Counted from the first letter of the stretch, positions 1 through 8,521 are shown. The stretch is 64,000 bases of DNA from Algoriphagus machipongonensis (GCF_000166275.1 NZ_CM001023.1:744001-808000), one strand, 5' to 3'. Notes: generated by a model from the sequence alone, not told the origin. Numbers and translations are program-made.

Positions 1-440
1 TCGCTTTTTAACAAGTGACCGTATAGCGAATAAAAATGTTCTCCTGCAATGGAATGCTCCAAGATGATGGTTGCTCCGTAATCACCGAAGCCAGCATTAT
101 CTTGAAAAGAGTGAATCTTACCTTCTAAAGGCACAAAAACTGGAGTTCCTGATTCCGTCCAAACATCTACTCCTAAATGGATATTTCTGAAATCAGCTTC
201 TTTCGTGGCAAAAACTTCCGATCTTCTGTATATCGCCCGATGCTCAAAATATCCCCCAACACCATATTTCTTTCCTTGGTCCTTAAGCTGATGGAAGACA
301 TACCTATTAAAAGCATTTGTGTTTGATAAATCTACGATTGCTAAATCAGCGTTAGCTGGACTAAAGTCCAACTTCATCGTGTTTTTTTCAGTCAGAGCCT
401 CTCCCATCAAAGGGTAGAAGTCAATTCCATTCCAATTCAT
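1..440 (-). CDS. M23/LytM-family metallopeptidase, 3' end cut by window edge
   Basis: I translated this partial gene by hand; it begins at the ATG ending at base 440 and runs off the left edge, leaving 146 codons. Residues H88 and D92 in the motif HLGVD, together with Y140-G141-H142-L143, match the HxxxD and H-x-H zinc-binding pattern of M23 (lysostaphin/LytM) peptidases. The family cuts peptide cross-links of peptidoglycan. The second His of the HxH motif falls beyond the edge. No signal peptide is visible at the N terminus, which is unusual for a wall hydrolase and could mean a non-classical location or another substrate. The gene is divergent from the dehydratase at 547. Confidence 0.8.
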   Translation of the reverse strand, partial: MNWNGIDFYPLMGEALTEKNTMKLDFSPANADLAIVDLSNTNAFNRYVFHQLKDQGKKYGVGGYFEHRAIYRRSEVFATKEADFRNIHLGVDVWTESGTPVFVPLEGKIHSFQDNAGFGDYGATIILEHSIAGEHFYSLYGHLLKS

Positions 441-546
441 TTCTCAAGATAAAAAATGAATTTTTCTATGCTAGTACCTTCCATAAACTTGGAATAAATT
501 TCAATCTAATTATTCCTAATTCTAGCCAAATGTCTAATTTCATTTT

Positions 547-1497
547 ATGAATCCTAACTTCCCCTCATTAGCTGGAATCAAGGCAGCACACCGGCGCATT
601 CAACCTTTTATTCATAGAACTCCCATCCTTTCTTCAGAGGCAATCAATGAGATTGCTGGATGTGAAATAGTTTTTAAATGTGAGAATTTTCAAAAAGTGG
701 GAGCATTTAAAGCAAGAGGGGCAGCAAATGCGGTGATGAAGCTTAATGAAGAGCAAAAGAGAAAGGGAGTGGCTACACACAGTTCGGGGAATCATGCAGC
801 TGCATTGGCGAGAGCGGCAGGTGTTGCAGGAATCCCTGCCTATATCGTCATGCCATCCAATGCTCCTGAAATAAAAAAGAAAGCAGTCAAAGGATATGGT
901 GGAGAAATCATAGAATGTGAACCCAATCTAATGGCTCGAGAAACTACTTTGGAGTCAGTGGTGGCTAGGACAGGGGCTACTTTTATCCCACCTTATGATT
1001 TTATGGATGTGATCGAAGGGCAAGCCACTTGTGCTTTGGAGTTCCTGGAAGATGAAGAGGGAATCGAACTATTGATGGCCCCTGTCGGTGGTGGTGGGCT
1101 TTTAGGTGGAACGGCTTTGACGGCCTATTACATGTCGCCTGAAGTAGAGGTTATTGCTGGAGAGCCTACGGGAGCAGATGACGCATATCAGTCCTTTCAA
1201 GCAGGAAAAATCATCCCTCAGTCCGGGCCCAACACCATTGCTGATGGTTTATTGACTTCTTTGGGTGAATTGAATTTCGAGTTGATTCAAAAGTATGTTT
1301 CAGATATCCTATTGGCAACGGACCCTCAAATTATAGAAGCAATGCGACTTATTTATGAGCGAATGAAGATTGTCATCGAGCCTTCCTGCGCGGTACCGCT
1401 GGCCGCACTTTTGGCCAATAAAGATCGATTTAATGGAAAAAAAGTAGGGATAATTCTTTCAGGAGGAAATGTAGATTTAGGGAAACTTCCTTTTTAA
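547..1497 (+). CDS. PLP-dependent threonine dehydratase / serine racemase-like enzyme
   Basis: This 316-residue protein belongs to fold-type II pyridoxal-phosphate enzymes. Lys55 in the motif FKARGA is the expected Schiff-base lysine. SSGNHAAA near residue 79 is the substrate/PLP loop, and the glycine run GGGGLLGG near residue 178 binds the PLP phosphate. The length fits the catabolic threonine dehydratase/serine racemase group, because there is no C-terminal ACT regulatory domain as in biosynthetic IlvA. Family members deaminate threonine or serine to 2-oxoacids, or racemise serine. Which reaction applies cannot be decided from sequence alone. It stands alone between divergent and unrelated genes. 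Confidence 0.85.
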   Translation: MNPNFPSLAGIKAAHRRIQPFIHRTPILSSEAINEIAGCEIVFKCENFQKVGAFKARGAANAVMKLNEEQKRKGVATHSSGNHAAALARAAGVAGIPAYIVMPSNAPEIKKKAVKGYGGEIIECEPNLMARETTLESVVARTGATFIPPYDFMDVIEGQATCALEFLEDEEGIELLMAPVGGGGLLGGTALTAYYMSPEVEVIAGEPTGADDAYQSFQAGKIIPQSGPNTIADGLLTSLGELNFELIQKYVSDILLATDPQIIEAMRLIYERMKIVIEPSCAVPLAALLANKDRFNGKKVGIILSGGNVDLGKLPF

Positions 1498-1634
1498 TTT
1501 CCTGATTACTTCAAAGTTGAATATTATAGGATTTGGACATAAAGTGAAGGATGGTTCTAAATGAGGCTTATATTTTATAAATAAGATAATAATTGGCCGG
1601 AAACATCTGTTTTATTATGAAATTTATAAAAGCC

Positions 1635-1675
1635 TACCCCTGTACTAGGGTATTTGCCTAAAAAGGTTATTTTTG
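1635..1675 (+). promoter_or_regulatory. Promoter and possible operator of the Rrf2 gene
   Basis: A Bacteroidota -7 box, TATTTTTG, lies at 1668-1675, only three bases before the ATG at 1679. An imperfect palindrome built on TACCC-N8-GGGTA with GTAC at its centre lies at 1635-1652, where a repressor would block polymerase. A related ACCCTAT/ATAGGGT inverted repeat precedes the next gene, so autoregulation by the Rrf2 protein is plausible. The operator assignment is inference. Confidence 0.45.
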
Positions 1676-1678
1676 CTT

Positions 1679-2095
1679 ATGCTTTCTAAAAAGACGAAAT
1701 ACGCCCTGCATGCCCTGACTTACCTAGGTAAGCATAAGGATGAAAAGACAGTTCTGATTCATGAAATAGCTGAGGAACATGGGATTTCTCATAAATTTTT
1801 GGAGAATATTCTTCTCGAACTGAAAAAGGCTGGCCTGCTGGGTAGTAAAAAGGGGAAAGGTGGTGGATACTATTTGATTAAAGAACCAAAAGATATTCCC
1901 CTCTCGAAAGTTATTCGGTTGTTGGATGGACCGATTGCGCTGCTTCCTTGTGTGAGCTTAAATTACTATGAACCCTGCGATGAATGTAAAAATGAAGCTC
2001 AATGTGGTATAAATAAGGTATTGATTAAGGTCAGAGACGAAACCCTTAAGATACTGGAAAACAAGACATTAGAGGATATTTTAAAAACGAGTTAA
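1679..2095 (+). CDS. Rrf2-family transcriptional regulator with four-Cys cluster
   Basis: This 138-residue protein starts MLSKKTKYALHALTYLG, the classic Rrf2 winged-helix opening, followed by the recognition region around SHKFLENILLELKKAGLL and the wing KGKGGGYYL. C-terminal to this, four cysteines follow the spacing C-x8-C-x2-C-x5-C, which could bind an Fe-S cluster as in IscR/NsrR/RsrR relatives, though the spacing differs from IscR. An in-frame TTG lies two codons earlier, but ATG at 1679 fits the family N terminus. The gene directly precedes the sulfate-assimilation cluster, so it probably senses sulfur or Fe-S status and controls those genes. The transcript looks leaderless, with the -7 box ending three bases before ATG. 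Confidence 0.85.
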   Translation: MLSKKTKYALHALTYLGKHKDEKTVLIHEIAEEHGISHKFLENILLELKKAGLLGSKKGKGGGYYLIKEPKDIPLSKVIRLLDGPIALLPCVSLNYYEPCDECKNEAQCGINKVLIKVRDETLKILENKTLEDILKTS

Positions 2096-2109
2096 AATTT
2101 TTTTGGCAT

Positions 2110-2145
2110 AAACCCTATAAATTAAATAGGGTTTGTATACTTTTG
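2110..2145 (+). promoter_or_regulatory. Inverted repeat and -7 box upstream of the cys cluster
   Basis: Nine-base perfect arms AAACCCTAT (2110-2118) and ATAGGGTTT (2126-2134) flank a 7-base AT spacer. The -7 box TACTTTTG follows at 2138-2145, so the palindrome covers the -33 to -10 region. There is no U-tract, so a terminator for the Rrf2 gene is less likely than an operator. I infer it is the Rrf2 site controlling the genes from 2171 onward. Confidence 0.5.
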
Positions 2146-2170
2146 TGCTTTACGCTCGTATAAATCTCAT

Positions 2171-2443
2171 ATGATTTTAGATCAACCACTTAAGAAACTG
2201 TTCAGCAACAAATCTGGAAAAGACAGCAATGCCAAGAGCTTGTTAAAGTCTATTTCCTGGAGGATAGTTGGGACCATTGATACAATAGTGATTTCCTACT
2301 TTGTTACAGGGGAGTTTGTGATGGCTCTATCGATTGGATCTGTAGAGGTCTTCTCAAAAATCATATTGTACTATTTACATGAACGTGTTTGGGAATCAGC
2401 ACCTAAAACAAAAGCCGATGACACTCAACAAGAATATGCATGA
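2171..2443 (+). CDS. DUF2061 small membrane protein of the sulfate-assimilation cluster
   Basis: This 90-residue protein carries the DUF2061 signature: KSISWRIVGTIDT followed by a hydrophobic span ISYFVTGEFVMALSIGS and the segment KIILYYLHERVW. Two short hydrophobic helices (about residues 35-50 and 52-68) suggest an inner-membrane protein. DUF2061 genes are known neighbours of, or fusions to, cysteine-biosynthesis genes, but the biochemical role is not established. Here it is the first gene of the cys cluster, and its 3' end overlaps cysH by 26 bases, indicating translational coupling. A role in sulfate or sulfite handling is inferred from context only. Confidence 0.8.
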   Translation: MILDQPLKKLFSNKSGKDSNAKSLLKSISWRIVGTIDTIVISYFVTGEFVMALSIGSVEVFSKIILYYLHERVWESAPKTKADDTQQEYA

Positions 2444-3122
2444 ATTAGAGGCTCAGTTAAATGAGCTTTCTGCCCAAGAAGGACTGGCTTTAATCGCAGA
2501 CCTCTTTCCAGGAAAAGTTACTTTCTCTACCTCTTTGGGGCAAGAAGATCAGGTGATTACTCAACTGATTGCAGAAGCACATTTGCCGATTTCAATTTTT
2601 TCCTTGGATACAGGTCGACTGTTTCCGGAGACTTTAGACTTGCTTGCAAGAACTGAAGCGAAATACAAACAAAATATCAAAGTCTATTACCCAAATACTG
2701 AGTCAATAGAAAAATTGGTTTCAGAAATTGGAATCAATGGTTTTTATGAATCAGTTGAAAATCGAAAATCCTGCTGTTTTGTAAGAAAAGTGGAGCCTTT
2801 GAAGCGTGCTCTTGCAGGTAATGAGGTTTGGGTGACAGGACTCCGGGCAGAGCAATCAGCCAACAGGTCTGATATGAATAGAATCGAATGGGATGAAGGA
2901 AATCAGATTCTGAAATTCAACCCATTGTTGGATTGGACTTTTGATGAGATGATTGAATACATCAATGAAAAGAAAATTCCATACAATCCTCTTCATGATA
3001 AAGGATTTATCAGCATTGGCTGTGCACCATGTACCAGAGCTATTTCAGCTGGAGAAGACCCAAGAGCCGGCAGATGGTGGTGGGAAGACTCGAAAAAAGA
3101 ATGCGGCTTGCATGCGAAGTAA
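2418..3122 (+). CDS. cysH: Assimilatory APS/PAPS reductase
   Basis: The protein reduces activated sulfate to sulfite with thioredoxin. Visible motifs are the modified PP-loop FSTSLGQEDQ, LDTGRLFPET, the substrate loop TGLRAEQSANR and the C-terminal ECGLH with the catalytic cysteine. A CC pair (about residues 119-120) and a CxxC (about 202-205) form the four-cysteine set that holds a [4Fe-4S] cluster, marking the APS-using class rather than the PAPS-only class. This fits the absence of an APS kinase (cysC) gene in the cluster. I start at ATG 2418 inside the end of the DUF2061 gene; an ATG at 2379 would add 13 residues and one at 2436 would remove 6. Confidence 0.92.
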   Translation: MTLNKNMHELEAQLNELSAQEGLALIADLFPGKVTFSTSLGQEDQVITQLIAEAHLPISIFSLDTGRLFPETLDLLARTEAKYKQNIKVYYPNTESIEKLVSEIGINGFYESVENRKSCCFVRKVEPLKRALAGNEVWVTGLRAEQSANRSDMNRIEWDEGNQILKFNPLLDWTFDEMIEYINEKKIPYNPLHDKGFISIGCAPCTRAISAGEDPRAGRWWWEDSKKECGLHAK

Positions 3123-3154
3123 GACCTGAGATTTAAGACAAAATAAGACATTAG

Positions 3155-3236
3155 AACTTCGGTATTCATAATTCAACATTCGATACTATTTGATTAATTA
3201 AGAATGTCGAACGCCGAATTACGAATAATGAAGTCA
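3155..3236. repeat. Inverted repeat made of heptad units between cysH and cysD
   Basis: The left arm at 3157-3188 reads as 7-base units (attcata, attcaac, attcgat). The right arm at 3204-3235 reads as gaatgtc, gaacgcc, gaattac, gaataat. The arms are reverse complements at 24 of 32 positions with several G-T pairs possible, so the RNA could form a long stem around a 15-base loop within the operon leader of cysD. It may be a mobile intergenic repeat or an mRNA-processing element. Confidence 0.6.
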
Positions 3237-3261
3237 ATCAGAAGATATAAACAGTAAGGAA

Positions 3262-4161
3262 ATGAGCAACCTATTAATACCTAATCCAAAAGAAGCAGAA
3301 TCGATCCACATCATTCGAGAGGTGGCGGCGCAATTTGAGCGTCCGGTTTTGCTTTTTTCGGGTGGAAAAGACTCCATTACCCTAGTAAGACTTGCCCAAA
3401 AGGCTTTTTACCCAGCTAAAATTCCATTCCCATTATTGCATGTGGATACGGGACATAATTTTCCGGAAACCATAGAATTTCGGGATAAACTGGTAGAGGA
3501 ACTTGGACTGGAGCTGATCGTGCGAAATGTGCAGGACTCTATTGATCAAGGGAAAGTTCGTGAGGAGCGTGGAAGGTATTCCAGTAGAAACTCTTTGCAG
3601 ACGACCACTCTTTTAGATGCCATTGAAGAATTAAAATTTGATGCTTGTATTGGAGGAGCGAGAAGAGATGAGGAGAAAGCAAGAGCAAAAGAAAGAGTCT
3701 TTTCTGTGAGAGATGACTTTGGGCAGTGGGATGAGAAAAACCAACGTCCAGAATTATTTGACATGCTCAATGGGAAAATTCATTTGGGACAGAATGTACG
3801 TTGTTTCCCGATTTCAAATTGGACTGAACTCGATGTTTGGGAGTATATCAAAACGGAAAATATAGAGATCCCTTCTATCTACTTTGCCCATAAGCGAGAG
3901 GTGTTTTTCAGGGATGGAATGATTTGGACCGCTAATGAACACGTCTTTAGAGAAGAAAATGAAGAGGTGGTAGAGAAGATGGTCAGATTTAGAACGGTGG
4001 GTGATATGACTTGTACAGCTGCTGTTTTATCTGAGGCAGTTTCCTTAGATGATGTAGTTGGAGAAATACGTGAGTCTACGATTTCTGAGCGAGGAGCTCG
4101 AATCGATGATAAGCGTTCGGAGGCTGCGATGGAAACCAGAAAGAAAGTCGGGTACTTTTAG
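3262..4161 (+). CDS. cysD: Sulfate adenylyltransferase subunit 2
   Basis: CysD is the catalytic ATP-sulfurylase subunit that joins sulfate and ATP to make APS, driven by GTP hydrolysis in CysN. The 299-residue length matches the family. The N-terminal PP-loop FSGGKDSITLVRLA (about residues 33-46) and HVDTGHNFPET are typical, as are GGARRDEEKARAKER and the C-terminal GDMTCTAAVLSEA segment. It lies between cysH and cysN, with gaps of about 140 bases on both sides that are filled by heptad repeats rather than promoters I can recognise, so co-transcription is likely. Confidence 0.95.
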   Translation: MSNLLIPNPKEAESIHIIREVAAQFERPVLLFSGGKDSITLVRLAQKAFYPAKIPFPLLHVDTGHNFPETIEFRDKLVEELGLELIVRNVQDSIDQGKVREERGRYSSRNSLQTTTLLDAIEELKFDACIGGARRDEEKARAKERVFSVRDDFGQWDEKNQRPELFDMLNGKIHLGQNVRCFPISNWTELDVWEYIKTENIEIPSIYFAHKREVFFRDGMIWTANEHVFREENEEVVEKMVRFRTVGDMTCTAAVLSEAVSLDDVVGEIRESTISERGARIDDKRSEAAMETRKKVGYF

Positions 4162-4170
4162 AATGGTGCG

Positions 4171-4212
4171 AAGTACGAAGTACTAAGTACAATGTACCAA
4201 GTACAAAGTAGG
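4171..4212. repeat. Heptanucleotide tandem repeat, six units
   Basis: Six consecutive 7-base units follow the consensus AAGTACN: aagtacg, aagtact, aagtaca, atgtacc, aagtaca, aagtagg. The array sits just after the cysD stop codon. It has the same 7-base periodicity, with a different word, as the inverted repeat upstream of cysD. Confidence 0.75.
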
Positions 4213-4273
4213 CTTAGCCTCGTTATGCTGCTTTTCCAAAAGCAGAATTTAACCTAGTCCAGCTTCTGGAGAA
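4210..4273 (+). repeat. REP-like dispersed repeat, copy 1
   Basis: The element holds a small palindrome AGGCTTAGCCT (4210-4220), a hairpin CTGCTTTT-CC-AAAAGCAG (4228-4245) and the word TAGTCCAGCTTCTGGAGAA ending at 4273. A second copy in inverted orientation lies at 46376-46430 with the same AGGCT..AGCCT palindrome and the same CCAGCTTCTGGAGAA word. It is intergenic between cysD and cysN. Confidence 0.6.
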
Positions 4274-4306
4274 ACAGGATAATAGAATAACAAAAAACTG
4301 AACAAC

Positions 4307-5563
4307 ATGTCTGAAAATAGAAAACTTATAAAAATCGCCACTGCAGGCTCTGTCGATGATGGAAAGAGTACTCTGATTGGACGATTACTATACGATACGA
4401 AATCATTAACAACGGATAAAATCGAGGCAATCGAGCGTAGTTCAAAACAACGTGGTTACGATTACTTGGATTTTTCCTTGGCAACAGATGGCTTGGTGGC
4501 TGAGCGTGAGCAAGGCATCACGATTGATGTTGCGCATATTTATTTCAATACTGACAAGACCAATTTTATCGTAGCAGATACTCCTGGGCACGTGGAATAT
4601 ACTCGAAATATGGTGACGGGAGCTTCTACTTCTCAAGTGGCTATTATTTTGATCGATGCCAGAAAAGGAGTTATTGAGCAAACCTACAGGCATTTCTTTA
4701 TTGCCAATTTACTTCGAATCAGCCATGTGGTGGTAGCGATTAATAAAATGGACTTGGTGGATTATGAGGAGGATGTCTACCTTAAAATAAAGGCTGACTT
4801 TGATGAGTTAGTAGAAAAGTCAGACTTTTCTGAGGACCAAATTACATTTATTCCTGTTTCAGCTTTGAAAGGGGAAAACATTGCTAGACAATCTGAAGAG
4901 ATGCCTTGGTATGTCGGGAATACACTTTTAGATCACTTGGAAGTGCTTGAAACTTCTGATTTGGAATTGAGTACAGTTGCAAGATTTCCTATCCAATACG
5001 TGATTAGACCTAAAACGGAAGCTTTCCACGACTTTAGAGGCTTTTCAGGAATGCTCTATGGAGGTAACCTGAAAGTTGGTGATGAAGTGACCTTATTGCC
5101 TTCATTGAATACCTCAAAAATAAAAAGCATTCATTATTTCGATCAGGAAGTTCAAGAAGCGACTCAGGGAAGTTCCATCACCTTGACCTTGGAAACGGAA
5201 GTAGATTTAAGTAGAGGAGATATGTTGGTGAAAAGTGGAGAATTGCCAACTAGTCAAAAGCAGATCGCGGCAACTATTTGTCAAGTGAACAATAAAGCCC
5301 TCACAGTAGGTCAGAAATATATTTTACAACACGGAGTGAATAGAGTGCTGGCCAAAGTGGCTCAAATTGAATCTAAAATTCAAACCGATTTTAGCGGTTC
5401 CGAAGAAGCAGATTCTTTAAAATTAAATGACATAGGTCGGGTTCATTTCAGATTGAGCAATCCTATTCATTATGATTCCTATAACTCAAACAAGTCAAAT
5501 GGAAGCTTTATCCTCATCGATGAGGCAGAATACGATACCGTTTCGGTTGGATTTATTGATTAA
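4307..5563 (+). CDS. cysN: Sulfate adenylyltransferase subunit 1 (GTPase)
   Basis: CysN is an EF-Tu-like GTPase that powers APS synthesis by CysD. The G1 loop GSVDDGKSTLIGRL (about residues 15-28), G3 DTPGHVEYTRN and G4 NKMDLV are intact. A beta-barrel domain and a C-terminal barrel follow. At 418 residues it is the stand-alone form, lacking the C-terminal APS kinase (CysC) domain of CysNC fusions, consistent with direct APS reduction by the neighbouring CysH. Start ATG 4307. The 85-base gap to the sulfite reductase shows no clear terminator, so the operon probably continues. Confidence 0.95.
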   Translation: MSENRKLIKIATAGSVDDGKSTLIGRLLYDTKSLTTDKIEAIERSSKQRGYDYLDFSLATDGLVAEREQGITIDVAHIYFNTDKTNFIVADTPGHVEYTRNMVTGASTSQVAIILIDARKGVIEQTYRHFFIANLLRISHVVVAINKMDLVDYEEDVYLKIKADFDELVEKSDFSEDQITFIPVSALKGENIARQSEEMPWYVGNTLLDHLEVLETSDLELSTVARFPIQYVIRPKTEAFHDFRGFSGMLYGGNLKVGDEVTLLPSLNTSKIKSIHYFDQEVQEATQGSSITLTLETEVDLSRGDMLVKSGELPTSQKQIAATICQVNNKALTVGQKYILQHGVNRVLAKVAQIESKIQTDFSGSEEADSLKLNDIGRVHFRLSNPIHYDSYNSNKSNGSFILIDEAEYDTVSVGFID

Positions 5564-5648
5564 TTCTTGACTTAGCGGATTAGACCTGAAAACCCTACAG
5601 CTTTTCCACTTTTCAAACTTCCAGCTCTTACAAAAAACCTATTAAGCC

Positions 5649-7748
5649 ATGCAAAGCTTTAGAACAGAATTAGAAAACCATATTGTAGAACAAGATATTA
5701 TTGACTTAGAAAAGAAAATTGCTCTTTTCAATGGAGGTAATATTGACGAGGAAAAATTCCGTAGCCTTCGTTTGGCAAGAGGAATTTATGGTCAGCGTCA
5801 GCCTGGAGTTCAAATGATCCGAATAAAGCTTCCTTATGGAAGAGTTTCTTCTGATCAGCTTCGAAGAATTTGCAAAGTATCTGATGAGTACTCCACTGGG
5901 AGGTTGCATATCACCACACGTCAGGATATACAGATTCACTATGTGAGCTTAGATAGAACTCCCGAGTTGTGGGCAGAATTAGAGCGAGATGATGTGACGA
6001 TTCGCGAGGCTTGTGGTAATACCGTAAGGAACGTCACCGCTTCTGAAACGGCTGGAATTGACGCCAATGAGCCATTTGATGTTACACCTTATGCGGATGC
6101 TACCTTTAAGTATTTCTTAAGAAACCCTATCTCTCAGGAAATGGGGAGAAAGTTCAAGATTTCATTTTCGTCTTCAGATGAAGATACGGGATTGAGCTAT
6201 CTACATGATTTGGGATTTATCCCTAAAATCAAAGTGATCAATGGACAGGAAGTACGAGGTTTCAAAGTAATGCTGGGTGGAGGATTAGGTTCTCAACCTC
6301 GGCATGCGGATGTGTTCTCTGAATTTGTAGAAGCAGATCAGATTATTCCTTTTGCAGAAGCTGTCATTAGAATCTTTGACCGCCATGGTGAAAGAGCTAA
6401 GAGAATGAAAGCCAGAATGAAATTTCTGATCAAAGGGATTGGTCTAGAGGCATTTTTGGAATTGGTGGAAAATGAGAAAAAAGCACTTCCATTTAAGTCT
6501 TATCCAATAGATCATGAATCATATGATGCTGCCCAAAAGCTTCCTGATGCTCCCTCAGCAGTAGTTGAGGAAGAACTTGGACTTGATTTTGAGCATTTCA
6601 AATTGACCAATATTTTACCTCAAAAGCAGAAGGGGTTTGTCTCAGTGGGAGTGAGAGTTCCTTTAGGCGATTTTTATACGGATCAAGCAAGAAAGCTCGC
6701 TGATTTGGTAGAAAAATATGCAAGTGCTGAGGTACGCTTTACACTTCGCCAAAACTTCTTAATCCGTGATGTTCGAGAAGATTTGGTTCCTTATTTCTAC
6801 AAGGAGTTGAAAGAAATAGGTCTGGCCTCTGCTGGGTATAATTCTCTTGGAGATATTACTGCCTGTCCAGGAACGGATACCTGTAATTTAGGTATTGCAA
6901 GCTCGACAGGGATTGCAGCTGAGTTAGAAAAAGTAATACTTGCTGAATACCCACAATACCTTAAAAATCAGGATTTGGTCATCAAAATTTCTGGCTGTAT
7001 GAATGCCTGTGGCCAGCATAATATGGCTCATATTGGTTTCCAGGGCATGTCTATGAAATCAGGAAAAGTAGTAATTCCGGCCCTTCAGGTATTGCTTGGA
7101 GGAGGAAATATGGGAGATGGAAATGGTCGTTTCGCAGATAAAGTGACAAAAATCCCAAGTAAGAGAGGTCCACAGGCTTTAAGAATATTATTGGATGATT
7201 TTGAAGCAAATGGAAATGGGCAAGACTTCTTAAGTTATTACGACAAAAAAGGTCAAATCTATTTCTATGAATTGCTGAAAGAACTGGGAGATGCTTCTAC
7301 CGTAACTCCAGCGGATTATGTGGATTGGGGAAATACCGAAGAATATAAAATTGCAGTTGGAGTAGGTGAATGTGCAGGGGTAGTTCTTGACTTGGTAGCT
7401 ACACTGCTTTTAGAAGCGAAAGAGAAGATAGACATCGCTCAGAAATGCCTTGAAGAGCAACGCTGGTCTGATAGTATTTATCATCACTATGCAGGTTTGA
7501 TCAATGCTGCAAAAGCGATTTTGCTTAGCGAAAGTGTGAGCACAAACTCCTATGCAAATATCATCAAGCAATTTGATGAAGTGTTTGTTGAAACTGGAAA
7601 AATAGAACTTGGTGGAACCTTCTCTGACAAGGTTTATCAAATCAATAAAAATGAACCTACTGAAGCTTTTGCAAATAGCTATGCAGACCAAGCTTTAGAG
7701 ATTTACGGGAAACTGAAAAGCTTTAGAGAGCAGGAAGTAGAGGTATGA
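5649..7748 (+). CDS. Siroheme sulfite/nitrite reductase with C-terminal HEPN-like domain
   Basis: The first ~550 residues are a ferredoxin-type NiR/SiR hemoprotein with duplicated halves. Cysteines 406, 412, 450 and 454 (CPGTDTC and CMNAC) bind the bridged [4Fe-4S]-siroheme centre. Position between APS-sulfurylase and siroheme genes argues for sulfite rather than nitrite as substrate. About residues 585-695 form an extra all-helical region (EKIDIAQKCLEEQRW, HHYAGLINAAKAILL, YADQALEIYGKLKSF) resembling HEPN domains. The RNase R-x4-6-H motif of HEPN toxins is not present, so a non-nuclease binding role is more likely. The stop overlaps the next start by four bases (ATGA). Confidence 0.9.
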   Translation: MQSFRTELENHIVEQDIIDLEKKIALFNGGNIDEEKFRSLRLARGIYGQRQPGVQMIRIKLPYGRVSSDQLRRICKVSDEYSTGRLHITTRQDIQIHYVSLDRTPELWAELERDDVTIREACGNTVRNVTASETAGIDANEPFDVTPYADATFKYFLRNPISQEMGRKFKISFSSSDEDTGLSYLHDLGFIPKIKVINGQEVRGFKVMLGGGLGSQPRHADVFSEFVEADQIIPFAEAVIRIFDRHGERAKRMKARMKFLIKGIGLEAFLELVENEKKALPFKSYPIDHESYDAAQKLPDAPSAVVEEELGLDFEHFKLTNILPQKQKGFVSVGVRVPLGDFYTDQARKLADLVEKYASAEVRFTLRQNFLIRDVREDLVPYFYKELKEIGLASAGYNSLGDITACPGTDTCNLGIASSTGIAAELEKVILAEYPQYLKNQDLVIKISGCMNACGQHNMAHIGFQGMSMKSGKVVIPALQVLLGGGNMGDGNGRFADKVTKIPSKRGPQALRILLDDFEANGNGQDFLSYYDKKGQIYFYELLKELGDASTVTPADYVDWGNTEEYKIAVGVGECAGVVLDLVATLLLEAKEKIDIAQKCLEEQRWSDSIYHHYAGLINAAKAILLSESVSTNSYANIIKQFDEVFVETGKIELGGTFSDKVYQINKNEPTEAFANSYADQALEIYGKLKSFREQEVEV

Positions 7749-8521
7749 AAATAGAAATTAAACCTAAAGTAACGCTTGTAGGTGCAGGTCCGGGAGATCC
7801 GGACCTGATTACCTTAAAAGCAGTACTGGCTTTAAACAATGCGGATGTAGTGCTTTATGATGCTTTAGTGGATCCAGTCTTGTTAAAGCATGCCCCGGAT
7901 ACCGCTAGCAAAGTGTTTGTAGGTAAACGGGTTGGAAAGCATCATTTCCCTCAGCAAGATACCAATGAACTATGTGTGACCATGGCGAAGAAACATGGAC
8001 ATGTGGTTCGACTTAAAGGTGGCGATCCTTTTGTTTTTGGAAGAGGAGCTGAAGAATTAGATTACATCGAAACTTTCGGGATAGAAACTGAAGTAATTCC
8101 CGGGATCACTTCAGCGGTTGCAGTCCCTGCGTCAGTTGGAATAGCTGTGACCAAACGCGGTGTTTCAGAAAGCTTTTGGGTAATTACCGGTACTACTTCC
8201 GCAGGGAAACTATCTAATGATTTGAGCTTGGCTGCTCAATCCACAGCGACGGTAGTGGTTTTGATGGGGACAAGAAAATTGGAAGAAATTGTTGGGGTAT
8301 ATAAGAACTTTGGTAAAGCAGATCTACCTATTGCAATTATTCAAAGAGGCACAACAAAAGATGAGAAAATCACTGCTGGATTTATAGGAGATATTGTAGA
8401 GAAGGCTTTTGAAAACAAGGTTGAAGCTCCGGCGATAATTATTATTGGAGATGTAGTGCGAGAAAGCATTAAATTAGCTGAAGTCTACAGAGAAGCAATA
8501 TCAGTAGCTGAAAGACAATAG
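7745..8521 (+). CDS. cobA: Uroporphyrinogen-III C-methyltransferase (SUMT)
   Basis: The enzyme methylates uroporphyrinogen III twice with SAM to give precorrin-2, the precursor of siroheme. The 258-residue length and motifs VGAGPGDPDLITLKA near the N terminus, GDPFVFGRGAEE and PGITSAVAVPA are diagnostic of the SUMT/cobalamin methyltransferase fold. It overlaps the upstream sulfite reductase by four bases, so siroheme is made in step with the enzyme that needs it. It is not fused to the CysG N-domain, which is a separate gene about 100 bases downstream. Confidence 0.95.
   Translation: MKIEIKPKVTLVGAGPGDPDLITLKAVLALNNADVVLYDALVDPVLLKHAPDTASKVFVGKRVGKHHFPQQDTNELCVTMAKKHGHVVRLKGGDPFVFGRGAEELDYIETFGIETEVIPGITSAVAVPASVGIAVTKRGVSESFWVITGTTSAGKLSNDLSLAAQSTATVVVLMGTRKLEEIVGVYKNFGKADLPIAIIQRGTTKDEKITAGFIGDIVEKAFENKVEAPAIIIIGDVVRESIKLAEVYREAISVAERQ

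Noticed and set aside
2110..2134. Terminator for the Rrf2 gene
   Set aside because: The stem is perfect but no T run follows and it overlaps the next promoter; an operator fits better.
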